Positions 23,976 to 33,372 of a stretch of DNA of 64,000 nucleotides are shown one piece after another. The notes beneath the pieces are model-generated. The model ran no database searches and was not told the origin of the DNA. It was given only the letters and a program-made list of their open reading frames with translations. Both the position numbers and the translations under genes were made by a program. Numbering within the stretch: position 1 is the first letter of the stretch; each line of letters starts with the position of its first letter. Source of the stretch: Fimimonas sp045644945. Lineage in GTDB: Bacteria; Bacillota; Clostridia; Christensenellales; CAG-314. The stretch covers positions 4,795 through 68,794 of the forward strand of contig JAZRHU010000074.1 of NCBI GenBank assembly GCA_045644945.1. The letters run 5' to 3'.

Positions 23976-25280
23976 ATGGTTCCTGCAATTATCATCTTTG
24001 CAGTGATGTACATTGCCATGTTGGTGTTTGGCAAATACCGCCCCTACATCGCTCTTGGTACAGCACTCATCTTTATTGTTAGTGGCATGCTTCCACTAAA
24101 CAAAATTTTTGGCGAAATCGACTTTAACGTGCTACTTATGATTGGTGGTACAATGGGTTTGGTAGAGTTGTTCATTCAAAGCAAAATGCCCAACCGCCTT
24201 GCCGACATCATCATGAAAAAAGTTCCCAACATCCAATGGGCGGCTGTTTGCCTTTCCTTGTTTGCTGGTATCATTTCCGCATTTGTAGACAACGTTGCAA
24301 CTGTACTTATGATTGCTCCGGTTGCCCTTGCAATTTGCAAAAAGTTGGAAACTAACCCTGTTCCAGTTTTGATCAGCATTGCTGTATCCAGTAACCTTCA
24401 AGGTGCTGCAACATTGGTTGGCGACACAACTGCTATCATGCTTGGCTCTGCGTTGGACATGTCCTTTATGGATTTCATTTGGTTCCAAGGCAAACCATCC
24501 ATCTTTTTTGCAGTAGAACTTGGTGCACTTCTTAGTGCTGTTATCGTTTACTTTGTATTCCGCAAGGAAAAGGACCCAATTCCCAAGATTGACGAGTTGA
24601 CCGAAGTTAAAGATATGGTTCCAACAATCTTGTTGCTTGCAGCAATTGGTACACTAATTTTGGCATCCTTTGCACCAGAAGCTTGGAATTTGCCAGCAGA
24701 AATCAACGGTATCATTTGTTGTAGTTACCTTGTGATTGGTCTTGTTTACAACGTTATCCGCAACAAAAAGTGGGAAGCTATCACAAGTCCTTTGAAGGCA
24801 ATCGACTTCGAAACACTTGGACTTTTGCTTGGTTTGTTCCTTGTTATTGGCGGTATCAAACACAAGGGTGTTATTGATGCTCTTGCAGGACTCCTTGCAA
24901 AGATGGGCGGTGGCGACGTGTTCCTTCTTTACACAGTTATCGTTTGGGCATCTGTTCTTATTTCCGCATTTATCGACAACATCCCATATGTTGCAACAAT
25001 GATCCCTGTTATTGCATCTCTTGCAACAGGACTTGCTACAGAAATGGGTATCGATGCAACACTTGTTGCAATCCCACTTTACTTTGGTTTGCTCAGTGGC
25101 GCAACACTTGGCGGTAACATCACACCAATTGGTGCATCCGCAAACATCGCCGCAATTGGTATTTTGCGCAAAAATGGTTACGAAGTTAAGTCCAGCGACT
25201 TCTTCAAGATTGGTATTCCATTTACCCTTGCCGCAATCGTTCCTGCGTACATCTACATTTGGCTTGTATTTGGTGTGTAA
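23976..25280 (+). CDS. ArsB/NhaD/SLC13-type ion transporter
   Basis: This 434-residue protein has about 11-12 membrane segments. It carries two related halves, each with a Ser/Ala-Phe-x-Asp-Asn motif (ISAFVDNVATVLM near residue 110 and ISAFIDNIPYVATM near 330), the hallmark of the citrate-transporter-like (IT) superfamily that includes ArsB, NhaD and SLC13. The GGNITPIGASAN block near 385 supports this. The substrate (a carboxylate, arsenite or Na+/H+) cannot be decided. It is monocistronic with its own promoter and terminator. Confidence 0.85.
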   Translation: MVPAIIIFAVMYIAMLVFGKYRPYIALGTALIFIVSGMLPLNKIFGEIDFNVLLMIGGTMGLVELFIQSKMPNRLADIIMKKVPNIQWAAVCLSLFAGIISAFVDNVATVLMIAPVALAICKKLETNPVPVLISIAVSSNLQGAATLVGDTTAIMLGSALDMSFMDFIWFQGKPSIFFAVELGALLSAVIVYFVFRKEKDPIPKIDELTEVKDMVPTILLLAAIGTLILASFAPEAWNLPAEINGIICCSYLVIGLVYNVIRNKKWEAITSPLKAIDFETLGLLLGLFLVIGGIKHKGVIDALAGLLAKMGGGDVFLLYTVIVWASVLISAFIDNIPYVATMIPVIASLATGLATEMGIDATLVAIPLYFGLLSGATLGGNITPIGASANIAAIGILRKNGYEVKSSDFFKIGIPFTLAAIVPAYIYIWLVFGV

Positions 25281-25327
25281 AACACTAAAACTTGCACCAC
25301 GTGGTGCCAAAAAACATCTACAAACAC

Positions 25328-25362
25328 AAAGAACGACCTATCTTTTAGGTCGTTCTTTTTTA
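25328..25362 (+). terminator. Intrinsic terminator
   Basis: AAAGAACGACCTA and its complement flank a short loop, followed by T-rich sequence. Confidence 0.88.
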
Positions 25363-25425
25363 TGGAACAAGTTGCGCCCAACCACAGGTCGACACACATT
25401 ATTTAGGTTGTTTGTTGTTTTCGGC

Positions 25426-25450
25426 GGGAGGATAGTATCCTCCCCTACAC
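25426..25450. repeat. Palindromic intergenic repeat (CCCCTAC type)
   Basis: A perfect 9-bp inverted repeat, GGGAGGATA with its complement, followed by CTACAC. It lies in the 25281-25651 gap, which otherwise holds an ACGTG motif at 25299 and two terminators. Confidence 0.65.
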
Positions 25451-25543
25451 TATGGTTGATTTCGTAGTGGCAAACTAAATTTGTGGAGAAAATTCGCAAC
25501 TATACCAAAGTGTATTTAGATTTCCGCTAGTCAAATTTGCCAA

Positions 25544-25576
25544 TAAAAAAAGAGCAAGCTAAATGCTTGCTCTTTT
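25544..25576 (-). terminator. Intrinsic terminator of the degV gene
   Basis: On the minus strand, AAAGAGCAAGC and GCTTGCTCTTT flank a five-base loop, followed by T-rich sequence. Confidence 0.88.
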
Positions 25577-25651
25577 AGTTTACCAATAAAATGTGTTGTG
25601 ATTAGACCGACAACTAAATTTCCGCCAATAAAACTTGCGAGGAAGTGCTAA

Positions 25652-26545
25652 TTAGTATGGACGTTGTTCCTTTGCGATAAAGGCAAATGCAACGGCGCCA
25701 GCGCCAACGTGACAGCCGATTGTTGGGCCCATGATACGAACTTCGGGCTTGATGCCAAAGCGTTGTTCAATTTTGCCTGCAACCTTCAAAGCAAACTCTT
25801 CGCTACCGGTGTGAACAACGATTGGATAACAATCGTTATCGAATGTGAAGCCTTCCACATCCTTTAGGATTGTTTCCAAGCACTTGAGCTTGCCACCAGG
25901 AACCTTTTTCAAAACCTTGAGCTTGCCTTCCTTGTCGAAAGTGATAACAACCTTGATTTGCAACATTGTGCCGATGGCTGCTGCTGCACCGCTAACGCGA
26001 CCACCCTTTTTGAGGTGGAAAAGGTCATCTACCATGATGAAGTGTTGGATACGGTGTTTGATTTCTTGTACGTAGTTGTAGGCTTCGTCCAAAGTTTTGC
26101 CTTCGTCACGAAGTTTTGCTGCGATGCGAACAAGCATACCTTGACCAACAGTTGTTGTGCAACTTTCCACAACCTTCAAGTTGAAATCGGGGTATTGTTC
26201 GCGCACCATTTCGGCAGCTTGTTCGGCGTTGTCCAAAGTGTTGGCAAGGCCGTAGCTGATTGTAAAGTGTAAAACATCCATGTGGCCTGCTTTTGCAAGG
26301 GACTCGAAGTATTCGCGGTGAATTTCGGTGTTATTTTTGGAAGTGGAAACGTTGTTGTTCTTGTCCTTGAGCATTTCGAAAAAGTCGATGTACTCTTGTT
26401 GTGTTTGGAAGTTGTCTGGCAAGAACTTTGTTTCGCCACCACGTTCGATAGCTATTGTAAGGGGCAAAAATCCGCAACCAAGGGAATTGATTTCCTCTTG
26501 GTAAAGGTCTGCAGTAGAATCTGTAGAAAGGAAAAATTTGCTCAT
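25652..26545 (-). CDS. DegV family fatty-acid-binding protein
   Basis: This 297-residue DegV protein has the N-terminal FFLSTDSTADL motif. The conserved TSKNNTE loop and the CTTTVGQG motif (about residue 130) sit near the lipid-binding cleft, and KGGRVSG lies near residue 180. DegV proteins bind fatty acids and deliver them to the FakA kinase. No fakA is seen nearby, which is normal for genomes with several DegV paralogues. GAGGAG precedes the ATG. Confidence 0.92.
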   Translation of the reverse strand: MSKFFLSTDSTADLYQEEINSLGCGFLPLTIAIERGGETKFLPDNFQTQQEYIDFFEMLKDKNNNVSTSKNNTEIHREYFESLAKAGHMDVLHFTISYGLANTLDNAEQAAEMVREQYPDFNLKVVESCTTTVGQGMLVRIAAKLRDEGKTLDEAYNYVQEIKHRIQHFIMVDDLFHLKKGGRVSGAAAAIGTMLQIKVVITFDKEGKLKVLKKVPGGKLKCLETILKDVEGFTFDNDCYPIVVHTGSEEFALKVAGKIEQRFGIKPEVRIMGPTIGCHVGAGAVAFAFIAKEQRPY

Positions 26546-26662
26546 TTGTTAACTCCTCTTAAAAAATTATTTACCAATGTATTTTACCATTATTTGTCAA
26601 AATATGCAAACGATTTGTATCAAAAAAGTTACCAGGCACACCCTAGCACAACAACAGGCAAC

Positions 26663-26697
26663 AAAAAAAGAGCAAACAAAACAGATGCTTGCTCTTT
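26663..26697 (-). terminator. Intrinsic terminator of the ABC exporter operon
   Basis: On the minus strand, AAAGAGCAA and TTGCTCTTT flank a 13-base loop, followed by T-rich sequence. Confidence 0.8.
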
Positions 26698-26702
26698 ATT
26701 TT

Positions 26703-28610
26703 TTAGTTTTGTTCCACAAGTTGGCCCTTTTTGAGTTGTTCCTTTGTGAACTGCAAAGTGTACAAATCGTAGTACTTGCCTTTTTGCTTCAAAAGTTGGT
26801 CGTGGTTGCCTTGCTCGATGATTTCCCCATGGGAAAGAACAATAATGTTGTCAGCGTGTTGAATGGTGGAAAGTCGGTGTGCAACAATAAGCATTGTGCC
26901 AATGTTCATCATCTTGTTCAAACTGTCTTGGATCAAAACTTCCGTTTCCGTATCGATGTTTGCGGTTGCTTCATCCAAAATCATTACCTCTGGGCGGTGG
27001 ATGATTGTGCGCGCAAAGGACAAGAGTTGGCGTTGACCAGCGGAGAAGTTGTTACCGCGTTCGCGAACTTCCTCATCAAGGCCGTTTGTCAATTTGTTGA
27101 TAAAGTGGTCGGCATTTACGTACTTGCACGCTTCCATGATTTGTTCGTCAGTAAAGTCGTCGTGCAATGCAATGTTGCTACGGATTGTGCCGGCAAACAA
27201 GAACACGTCTTGGAGCATTTGACCAAAGTGCTTTCTTAGAGAGGCAATCTTGATGTTTTTGATATCGATACCATCAAGCAAGATTTGGCCCTTTTGGATG
27301 TCGTAGTTACGGCACAAGAGGGACAAAATTGTTGTTTTGCCACTGCCTGTTGCACCAACAAATGCAACTGTGTCGTTGGCGTTGATGTGGAAGGAAACGT
27401 CCTTTAGTACCCACTCGCCTTCGTTGTAGGCAAACCAAACGTTTTTAAACTCGATTTCCCCCTTGACAGAATCCAACTCGATTGCATCGGGTGCATCCAC
27501 CACTTCTGGTTGGATATCCATGATGGTGAAGATCTTTTCCGCAGAGGCAAAAGCTGATTGCAAACGGTGGAATTGTTCCGCCAACGATTGCAATGGGTTG
27601 AACAACTTGGAAATGTACATGTAGAATGCAACAATTGTTTCGCTTGTGATAACTTGGCCCATAAACTCGGTATCTTTGATGACACCACGGCTACCCATAA
27701 AGAACAAGCAAAGTACTGCGCAAATGTAGAGCATGTACATCAACGGACGGAAGATACCAAACACCATGATTTGACCATGGATTGCTTTGTACAACTTGTT
27801 GTTCTTTTCAACAAATTGGTTCATCTTGGCATCTTGGCGGTTGAAGATTTGGGTAATCTTCATGCCGGACAAGTTTTCCGAAAGGTAGGTGTTGATATCG
27901 GTGTAGCCATCTTTTACCTTGCGGTAAGCTCTGCGGGAGAACTTGCGGAAGAGAACGGTAAACAACACGATAAATGGCACAAAGCACAAAATCATGAGTG
28001 TAAGTAGGTAGTTGATGGAAAGCATCATAACAACCACACCCACAATAACAAAGCAGTTTTGTACCAAGTTTACAAGCATACTTGTAAACATTTGGGAAAT
28101 TGCGTTTGTATCGTTGGTTACACGTGTTACCAATTTACCAACGGGGATTTTGGACAGTTGCGCGTGAGACAAACTTTCGATGTGCACAAATGCGTCTTCG
28201 CGAAGTTTGGACACAATCTTTTGTCCAACTGATTGCAAAATGAGAGATTGGAAGTAGGTGCAAGCAAGGGATACAAGCAAGATTGCAACGTACAGCACCA
28301 CTCGGATGATCAAGTCGCGCATTTCAAATCCAGCGGGATCTTTGATAAGACCTTGGATGTTGGAAACAAACAAAGGAGATACCAAGCTGAACACAATGGA
28401 CATAAGCATGATGAAGAACACCAACAAGAACTTTTTGCCATATGGTTTGGCGTACTTCAACAATCTTTTGAACAATTCGCTATCCTTCATTTGGCGGTCG
28501 AAGCCCATGCTTTCCTTTTTGTCCTTGACCAAAGAAAAGACAATGATAAGTATAGCGGAGATTGTGCCGATGATGGCACCTACAATAAGAAGTGGAAGAT
28601 ATTCTGGCAT
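26703..28610 (-). CDS. ABC exporter half-transporter, catalytic-site subunit
   Basis: This type IV ABC exporter half of 635 residues has six membrane helices (about residues 60-360) and a C-terminal ATPase. Walker A is GATGSGKTT, the signature NFSAGQRQ (divergent from LSGGQ), Walker B ends MILDEATANID with the catalytic Glu, and the H-loop is IVAHRLS. An N-terminal extension of about 55 residues adds one more hydrophobic helix. The start was set at ATG 28610, one base after the partner's stop, with GGGGG upstream. It forms a heterodimer with the 28612-30390 product. Confidence 0.92.
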   Translation of the reverse strand: MPEYLPLLIVGAIIGTISAILIIVFSLVKDKKESMGFDRQMKDSELFKRLLKYAKPYGKKFLLVFFIMLMSIVFSLVSPLFVSNIQGLIKDPAGFEMRDLIIRVVLYVAILLVSLACTYFQSLILQSVGQKIVSKLREDAFVHIESLSHAQLSKIPVGKLVTRVTNDTNAISQMFTSMLVNLVQNCFVIVGVVVMMLSINYLLTLMILCFVPFIVLFTVLFRKFSRRAYRKVKDGYTDINTYLSENLSGMKITQIFNRQDAKMNQFVEKNNKLYKAIHGQIMVFGIFRPLMYMLYICAVLCLFFMGSRGVIKDTEFMGQVITSETIVAFYMYISKLFNPLQSLAEQFHRLQSAFASAEKIFTIMDIQPEVVDAPDAIELDSVKGEIEFKNVWFAYNEGEWVLKDVSFHINANDTVAFVGATGSGKTTILSLLCRNYDIQKGQILLDGIDIKNIKIASLRKHFGQMLQDVFLFAGTIRSNIALHDDFTDEQIMEACKYVNADHFINKLTNGLDEEVRERGNNFSAGQRQLLSFARTIIHRPEVMILDEATANIDTETEVLIQDSLNKMMNIGTMLIVAHRLSTIQHADNIIVLSHGEIIEQGNHDQLLKQKGKYYDLYTLQFTKEQLKKGQLVEQN

Positions 28611-28611
28611 G

Positions 28612-30390
28612 TTAGTTATCCCCCTTCTTTTCGTCATCAAGTTTTTGCAACTCTACCATCACTTTGTACTCGTGACAACGAGAAAGAAGTTCTTGGTGAG
28701 TGCCTACGTCCACCACTTTGCCATCGTCAAGCAAAATGATTTTGTCCAAATCTTGAACGGTGGAAATACGGTGAGCAATGAGCAATGTTGTTTTACCTTG
28801 GCGAGTGTTACGCAAGTTTTCCAAAATGATTTTTTCCGTGTTGGTATCAACTGCGGAAACGGAGTCGTCCAAAATGAGGATGGGCGCATCCTTGATGAGT
28901 GCACGAGCAATGGAAACACGTTGTTTTTGTCCGCCGGACAAGGTTACACCGCGTTCGCCAAGAATTGTTTCGTAGCCGTTTGTGAACTCTACAATGTTAC
29001 CATGAACGTCAGCAAGATCGGCGTACTTTTCGATGTCCGCTTGACTGATGTTGTCTGTTGCAAAGGCAATGTTAGCAGAGATTGTGTCACTAAAGAGGAA
29101 GTTGTCTTGTGGGACATAAGCGCAAAAGTCGCGCAAACTGTCAATTTGGATGTCGTTTACATCCTTGCCATCCACAAACACAGTGCCATCGGGCACGTTG
29201 TAGCAACGAAGGATGATGTCGGCTACCGTTGTTTTACCACTACCAGTTTTACCAACAACACCAACAAGTTCGCCAGCGTTAATGTTGAAGGAAACGTCAG
29301 TTAGCGCGTTGTAGTCGGCATCGGGGTAGACAAATGTCAAATTCTTAAACTCAATTTGACCTTGAATAGCATCGATTGGCTCAGCTGTGGGTTTGTCGCA
29401 AACGTCTTGCTTGGTATCCAAAAGCTCCGATACGCGGTTGAGAGATGCCTTACCACGAGAGGACATGTCGATCATTTCGGTAATTGCCATCATTGGCCAA
29501 ATGATACTATTGAAGTAGCCAATGAACTCCATCAACATACCGGCATCGAACACATCTTCGTGAACAAGGTATCCGCCGTAGCCAAGGATGATTGCAATGG
29601 TTGACTCGATAAACAAGCTAACGCAAACGTGAAGTGTTACGGAAAGCTTGGTGTAGGCAATGTTTGCATTTTCGTTTTTGCGGTTGAGCTTTTGGAAGGC
29701 CCAAAGTTCTTTGAATTCCTTTACGAATGCCTTGATAACTGCCACGCCGGAAAAACTTTCTTGCGCAAAGTCGGACAAATCGGAAAATGCCGCTTGACGT
29801 GCATCCCACTTCAATGTGAGATACTTGCCCACAATAATACCAATTGTTACCAAAAATGCCATTGGAATTAAGGAAAGCAATGCCAAAACCCAGTTCATCA
29901 TAAACATTTTTGCAATGGCCATACCACCAAGGAACACGATGTCGCAAGCCTGCAAAATGCCCCAGCTAAAACACTCTTGAACCGTTTCGATGTCGTTTGT
30001 GAACAAACTCATCAAGTTACCAACCTTGTTGCGGTGGTAGTATTGCAAGCTCAAATCTTTGCAATGGTCAAACATGCGTTGACGAAGGTCACGTTCCACC
30101 TTGATACCGCTACCCAAAAAGCACATACGCCACATAAAGCGACCAATTACCATGATAACGATAATCACAAACATGGGTTTGCAAATTTGCTCCCACACAA
30201 AGTCCATATCAAATTGTACAAGTGTACCGCCTACATCCACAACACCTTCGTTTGCACCATTGATAACCATACGGTACAACTCGGGAATTTTAAGTTGGAA
30301 GTAGTCCACGGCTACAAGGGATACCAAACCAAGCAACAATGCAAACAAGTGCTTGATGTAGTACCTATTGATGTGTTTTCCAAAAATCAT
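28612..30390 (-). CDS. ABC exporter half-transporter, degenerate-site subunit
   Basis: This 592-residue half-transporter has six membrane helices and an ATPase. Walker A is GKTGSGKTT and the signature is a perfect LSGGQKQR. Walker B reads ILILDDSVSAVD, with Asp in place of the catalytic Glu. A Glu-to-Asp change in one subunit and an altered signature in the other is the hallmark of heterodimeric exporters such as BmrCD, LmrCD and TM287/288. Substrate is unknown, probably drugs or lipids. The start was set at ATG 30390 with TTGAGG upstream; the extra 58 residues in frame upstream look non-coding. Confidence 0.92.
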   Translation of the reverse strand: MIFGKHINRYYIKHLFALLLGLVSLVAVDYFQLKIPELYRMVINGANEGVVDVGGTLVQFDMDFVWEQICKPMFVIIVIMVIGRFMWRMCFLGSGIKVERDLRQRMFDHCKDLSLQYYHRNKVGNLMSLFTNDIETVQECFSWGILQACDIVFLGGMAIAKMFMMNWVLALLSLIPMAFLVTIGIIVGKYLTLKWDARQAAFSDLSDFAQESFSGVAVIKAFVKEFKELWAFQKLNRKNENANIAYTKLSVTLHVCVSLFIESTIAIILGYGGYLVHEDVFDAGMLMEFIGYFNSIIWPMMAITEMIDMSSRGKASLNRVSELLDTKQDVCDKPTAEPIDAIQGQIEFKNLTFVYPDADYNALTDVSFNINAGELVGVVGKTGSGKTTVADIILRCYNVPDGTVFVDGKDVNDIQIDSLRDFCAYVPQDNFLFSDTISANIAFATDNISQADIEKYADLADVHGNIVEFTNGYETILGERGVTLSGGQKQRVSIARALIKDAPILILDDSVSAVDTNTEKIILENLRNTRQGKTTLLIAHRISTVQDLDKIILLDDGKVVDVGTHQELLSRCHEYKVMVELQKLDDEKKGDN

Positions 30391-30467
30391 AAAAAACCTC
30401 AACGTAACAAGTAAGTTTGCAACAAAAAACAGCATCTGCCTTGCGCAACTTACCCAATTTTGTGTAT

Positions 30468-30485
30468 TCAACCATAGATGGTTGA
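30468..30485. promoter_or_regulatory. Perfect inverted repeat, candidate operator
   Basis: TCAACCAT-N2-ATGGTTGA lies just downstream of the ABC operon promoter, in the first bases of the transcript. The position suits a repressor site. No regulator gene is adjacent. Confidence 0.5.
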
Positions 30486-30499
30486 GTAGTAATGAATAT

Positions 30500-30528
30500 A
30501 TTTTAGCACTATTAAAAAATAATAGCAA
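30500..30528 (-). promoter_or_regulatory. Sigma-A promoter of the ABC exporter operon
   Basis: TTGCTA-N17-TAAAAT on the minus strand, about 110 bases before the ATG at 30390. The 30391-30719 gap also holds the recO terminator at 30563; nothing else is seen. Confidence 0.6.
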
Positions 30529-30562
30529 ACAAATATGCCTTGTTTCGACACAAAAATATAAC

Positions 30563-30591
30563 AAAAAAGCAGTAGAAACTTTCTACTGCGA
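30563..30591 (-). terminator. Intrinsic terminator after recO
   Basis: On the minus strand, GCAGTAGAAA and TTTCTACTGC flank a one-to-three-base loop, then TTTTTTG. It ends the long copA-to-recO gene cluster. Confidence 0.85.
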
Positions 30592-30719
30592 TGTTATACA
30601 AATGATATTTAGATTGCACAAACTGTTTGTTGCAAAATATGCTTGCATCAAAATTGCACTATTGCCTGTTTGTTAGCACAACGACATTTGGCCAAATTTG
30701 CTCAAAAATACTTTTTTGC

Positions 30720-31445
30720 TTAGGCCAGGTGCAACAACTCCGCTAAGCTTTTGTTTGTGGAAAAACTGTGTGCTATGTATTGTGCAACATCCCCAAGCGC
30801 ATCTTTCAATAATTCGTTTGAGAATGTGACAGTTTTGAGCTTTTCGAAGGGCATGTCCTCCAAAAGGTTACATGCGGAAATTACTCGTGGAGTTACAGCG
30901 ATGCTTTCCAACGTGCGATGATCGTCGCACAAAATACCGCCTTTGGAAAAATCCAAAAACATCTTTTTGCGAGTTTCGCCACACTCGGCGCAATGTTTGA
31001 AATCCAACGCAAAGCCCTGACTTTTTACAAAGCCAAGCAAGTATCTGAGCACCACCGTCAATGGATTTGTGCCAAGAACAAGTTGCTCCAATGCGCGCAA
31101 TGTTTCCACAAACACAACGGGGTCACTTTGGCCCTCCTCGGTGTAGTTGGCAATGCACTCGGCAATGGCGCAAGCAGAGTAGTAGCAAACGATGTCCTCG
31201 CGAAGGGTGTAGAAACTTTCCAACTGCTCGCAAGTTTTGAGCATGTATCTATCCCCCGTTTGAGCAAGCTCGTAGTTGCCAAAGCAAAAGGTGTCGCCGG
31301 CAAATTTCAACTTTGCCTTGGCCTTGCGAATACCCTTGGCATGTACGGAAATTTTGCCGAGCTCCAACGAGTAGAGCAATATGAATTTGTCACTTTCGCC
31401 GTAGTCAGTTGTTTTTAGGGCGATGGCTTTTGTGATTAGATCCAT
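30720..31445 (-). CDS. recO: DNA repair protein RecO
   Basis: RecO mediates RecA loading onto SSB-coated DNA in the RecFOR pathway. The 241-residue protein has an N-terminal OB-fold (ITKAIALKTTDYGESDKFI), a helical middle, and the zinc motif C-x2-C near residue 155 (HCAECGE) completed by Cys-x2-His (ILCDDH). Length matches the family. Its start lies inside yqzL, overlapping it by 41 bases, as part of the conserved yqzL-recO pair. Confidence 0.95.
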   Translation of the reverse strand: MDLITKAIALKTTDYGESDKFILLYSLELGKISVHAKGIRKAKAKLKFAGDTFCFGNYELAQTGDRYMLKTCEQLESFYTLREDIVCYYSACAIAECIANYTEEGQSDPVVFVETLRALEQLVLGTNPLTVVLRYLLGFVKSQGFALDFKHCAECGETRKKMFLDFSKGGILCDDHRTLESIAVTPRVISACNLLEDMPFEKLKTVTFSNELLKDALGDVAQYIAHSFSTNKSLAELLHLA

Positions 31446-31524
31446 CCTTTGTCAGTTCCTTGTAGAGTAGGTAGTAGGCGGTGTTGCCTGTCTTTTCGAA
31501 TAGTTTCCAAACTGTATCTTTCAT
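31405..31524 (-). CDS. yqzL: YqzL family small protein
   Basis: This 39-residue ORF begins at the ATG at 31524. The translation starts MKDTVWKLFEKTGNTAYY and continues LLYKELTKDG, matching the YqzL pattern (WKLF-x-x-TG-x3-x-YLLYKE). In Bacillus subtilis yqzL also sits between era and recO. The last 41 bases overlap recO in another frame. The function is unknown. GGGGG lies about seven bases upstream, inside an ACGT-type motif. Confidence 0.82.
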   Translation of the reverse strand: MKDTVWKLFEKTGNTAYYLLYKELTKDGSNHKSHRPKNN

Positions 31525-31626
31525 ACGTACCCCCAAAATATCCGCAAAATTGTTGCAAAAAACGCACACGTGGTGGCAAAAAACAAGTTTTGGTATGTCC
31601 TTTGCGCGGTAAAGCTAACTTGCCTA

Positions 31627-31660
31627 TCCACAGGACGTCAATAAAGCCGTCCCCCTACGC
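31627..31660. repeat. Palindromic intergenic repeat (CCCCTACG type)
   Basis: GGACG and CGTCC flank a ten-base loop, followed by CCCTACG. It lies in the gap between era and yqzL, which also holds an ACGTG motif at 31568. Confidence 0.6.
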
Positions 31661-31812
31661 AAAGCAAGTTGAGTTAGCAAAGATTTTTGCAACAAACGCC
31701 CCTTGATATTTGCAAGTGAAAGGGGCCTGTTTGCACACCAACATCGATATGCACGTTGTTTTGCATTGTATTTAGTTTGGGAAATTTGGGGTGGGTTTAT
31801 GCTGAAAATATA

Positions 31813-32706
31813 CTAATCTTTTTTGCGATTGGAGTAGCCAAGTTCGTTCAAAACGCTTGGGTTGTTGCGCCAATCCTCCTTGACCTTTACCCAAAGTGTC
31901 AAGAACACTGGGCTTTGCATAAGCTTTTGGATGCTTTCGCGCGCGTGGATACCAATGGACTTGATCATTGCACCGTGCTTGCCCAAAACGATAGGTTTGT
32001 GGGATGCCTTTTCCACCAAAATTGTGGCGTCGATGTTCCAACTGCCGTTTTCGTAGGCAAACTTGTTGAGAGCAATACCAATGCCGTGGGGGATTTCCGC
32101 CTCGCAGGACAAGAGCACCTTTTCGCGAATGATTTCGCACACAAGGTATCTTTCGCTCTTGTCGGTGATGTCGTCCTCCTCGAAGTACATTTGATCGCCA
32201 GTAAGGTACTTTTTGAGTGCATTTTTCAATTCGTCTACACCATTGTTGCGCTTTGCAGAAACGCAGAACACTTGGTCGATGCCCTTGATTTCGTTGAGTT
32301 TGGCAAGCTCGGGCAAAAGTTTTTCCTTTTGAGAGATATCGATTTTTGTGATAACAACAACCACAGGGGCATTTTGCTTGGTGTACTTGGTGATTTGGCT
32401 AATTTCGCGGTCGGAAATACCATCGTGGCCATCCACAACTACCATCACGCAATCCACGTCATCAACGGCGTTGTCGATACTTTTTAGCATGTAGTCGCCA
32501 AGGGCATTTTTACTTTGCAAAAAGCCTGGGGTATCTACAAATACAATTTGACTATCGTCATCCGTCCACACGCCCATGATGGAATCGCGAGTGGTTTGTG
32601 GCTTGGGGGAAACAATGCTTACCTTTTGTTGAATAAGTGCATTTAGTAGTGTGGATTTGCCCGCATTGGCAAGACCTACAATTGCAATAAAACCTGTTTT
32701 TCTCAT
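31813..32706 (-). CDS. era: GTPase Era
   Basis: Era is an essential GTPase that binds the 3' end of 16S rRNA during 30S assembly. The 297-residue protein shows the P-loop GLANAGKSTLL (residues 9-19), switch region DTPGF (about 60), VVITKID (about 118) and a C-terminal KH domain. Length is typical. In many Firmicutes dgkA and cdd lie between ybeY and era; both are absent here and replaced by 190 non-coding bases. Confidence 0.96.
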   Translation of the reverse strand: MRKTGFIAIVGLANAGKSTLLNALIQQKVSIVSPKPQTTRDSIMGVWTDDDSQIVFVDTPGFLQSKNALGDYMLKSIDNAVDDVDCVMVVVDGHDGISDREISQITKYTKQNAPVVVVITKIDISQKEKLLPELAKLNEIKGIDQVFCVSAKRNNGVDELKNALKKYLTGDQMYFEEDDITDKSERYLVCEIIREKVLLSCEAEIPHGIGIALNKFAYENGSWNIDATILVEKASHKPIVLGKHGAMIKSIGIHARESIQKLMQSPVFLTLWVKVKEDWRNNPSVLNELGYSNRKKD

Positions 32707-32898
32707 CTAATTTTTCCTTTATGTATAGCCAAAATCAAAGTTAAATTGGCCAAAGTTTTTGTGTGTTTTCCGCCAAATTTTGCAACTTCAAACGCGCAAA
32801 AACAGGCGCAATATCCATGGAAAATCACCCGTAAAATTGCTGTGATTTTGCAAAGAAATTAGCAAAAATTTGGGGATACGTGTGTGTTTTTTGATGTG

Positions 32899-33372
32899 TT
32901 ATCTTGTGATGCCAGCTTGGTTCAAAATTTCCTTTTGGAGTGCAACCATTTGCTTTTCGTCATCTTCTTCGATGTGGTCGTAGCCAAGCAAATGCAGTAG
33001 TCCGTGCAAGGACAAAAATGCAAGTTCGCGCTTTAGGCTGTGGCCGTACTCCTTGGCTTGTTCCTTGGCGCGTTCCATGCAAATTACAATGTCGCCAATG
33101 TTAACAAGGTCTGTTTCGGGGTTGACATCCTCGCACACCACTGTGATTGCACCACGTGTTGGATTGTCGCAAGTGGGGAAAGAAAGTACGTCAGTAACCT
33201 TGTCCACCTCGCGGAAAGACTTGTTTAGCTCTTGGATTTGTTCGGGGCTAACGATGGAAAGGGACATCTCCAACAATTCGCTTGGTTGGTTGAGGTGTTT
33301 GAGCGCGCGCTCCAACACTCTTTTGATAAATGGCTTGGTAAAAAGTCCTACATTGTCGAAGTAAATTTTCAT
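32899..33372 (-). CDS. ybeY: Endoribonuclease YbeY
   Basis: YbeY is a single-strand-specific metal RNase required for 16S rRNA 3'-end maturation. The 157-residue protein has the zinc motif HGLLHLLGYDH (H-x3-H-x5-H) near residue 125 and the upstream VLSFP strand. Its ATGA start overlaps the stop of pgpH by four bases, so translation is coupled. Confidence 0.95.
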   Translation of the reverse strand: MKIYFDNVGLFTKPFIKRVLERALKHLNQPSELLEMSLSIVSPEQIQELNKSFREVDKVTDVLSFPTCDNPTRGAITVVCEDVNPETDLVNIGDIVICMERAKEQAKEYGHSLKRELAFLSLHGLLHLLGYDHIEEDDEKQMVALQKEILNQAGITR

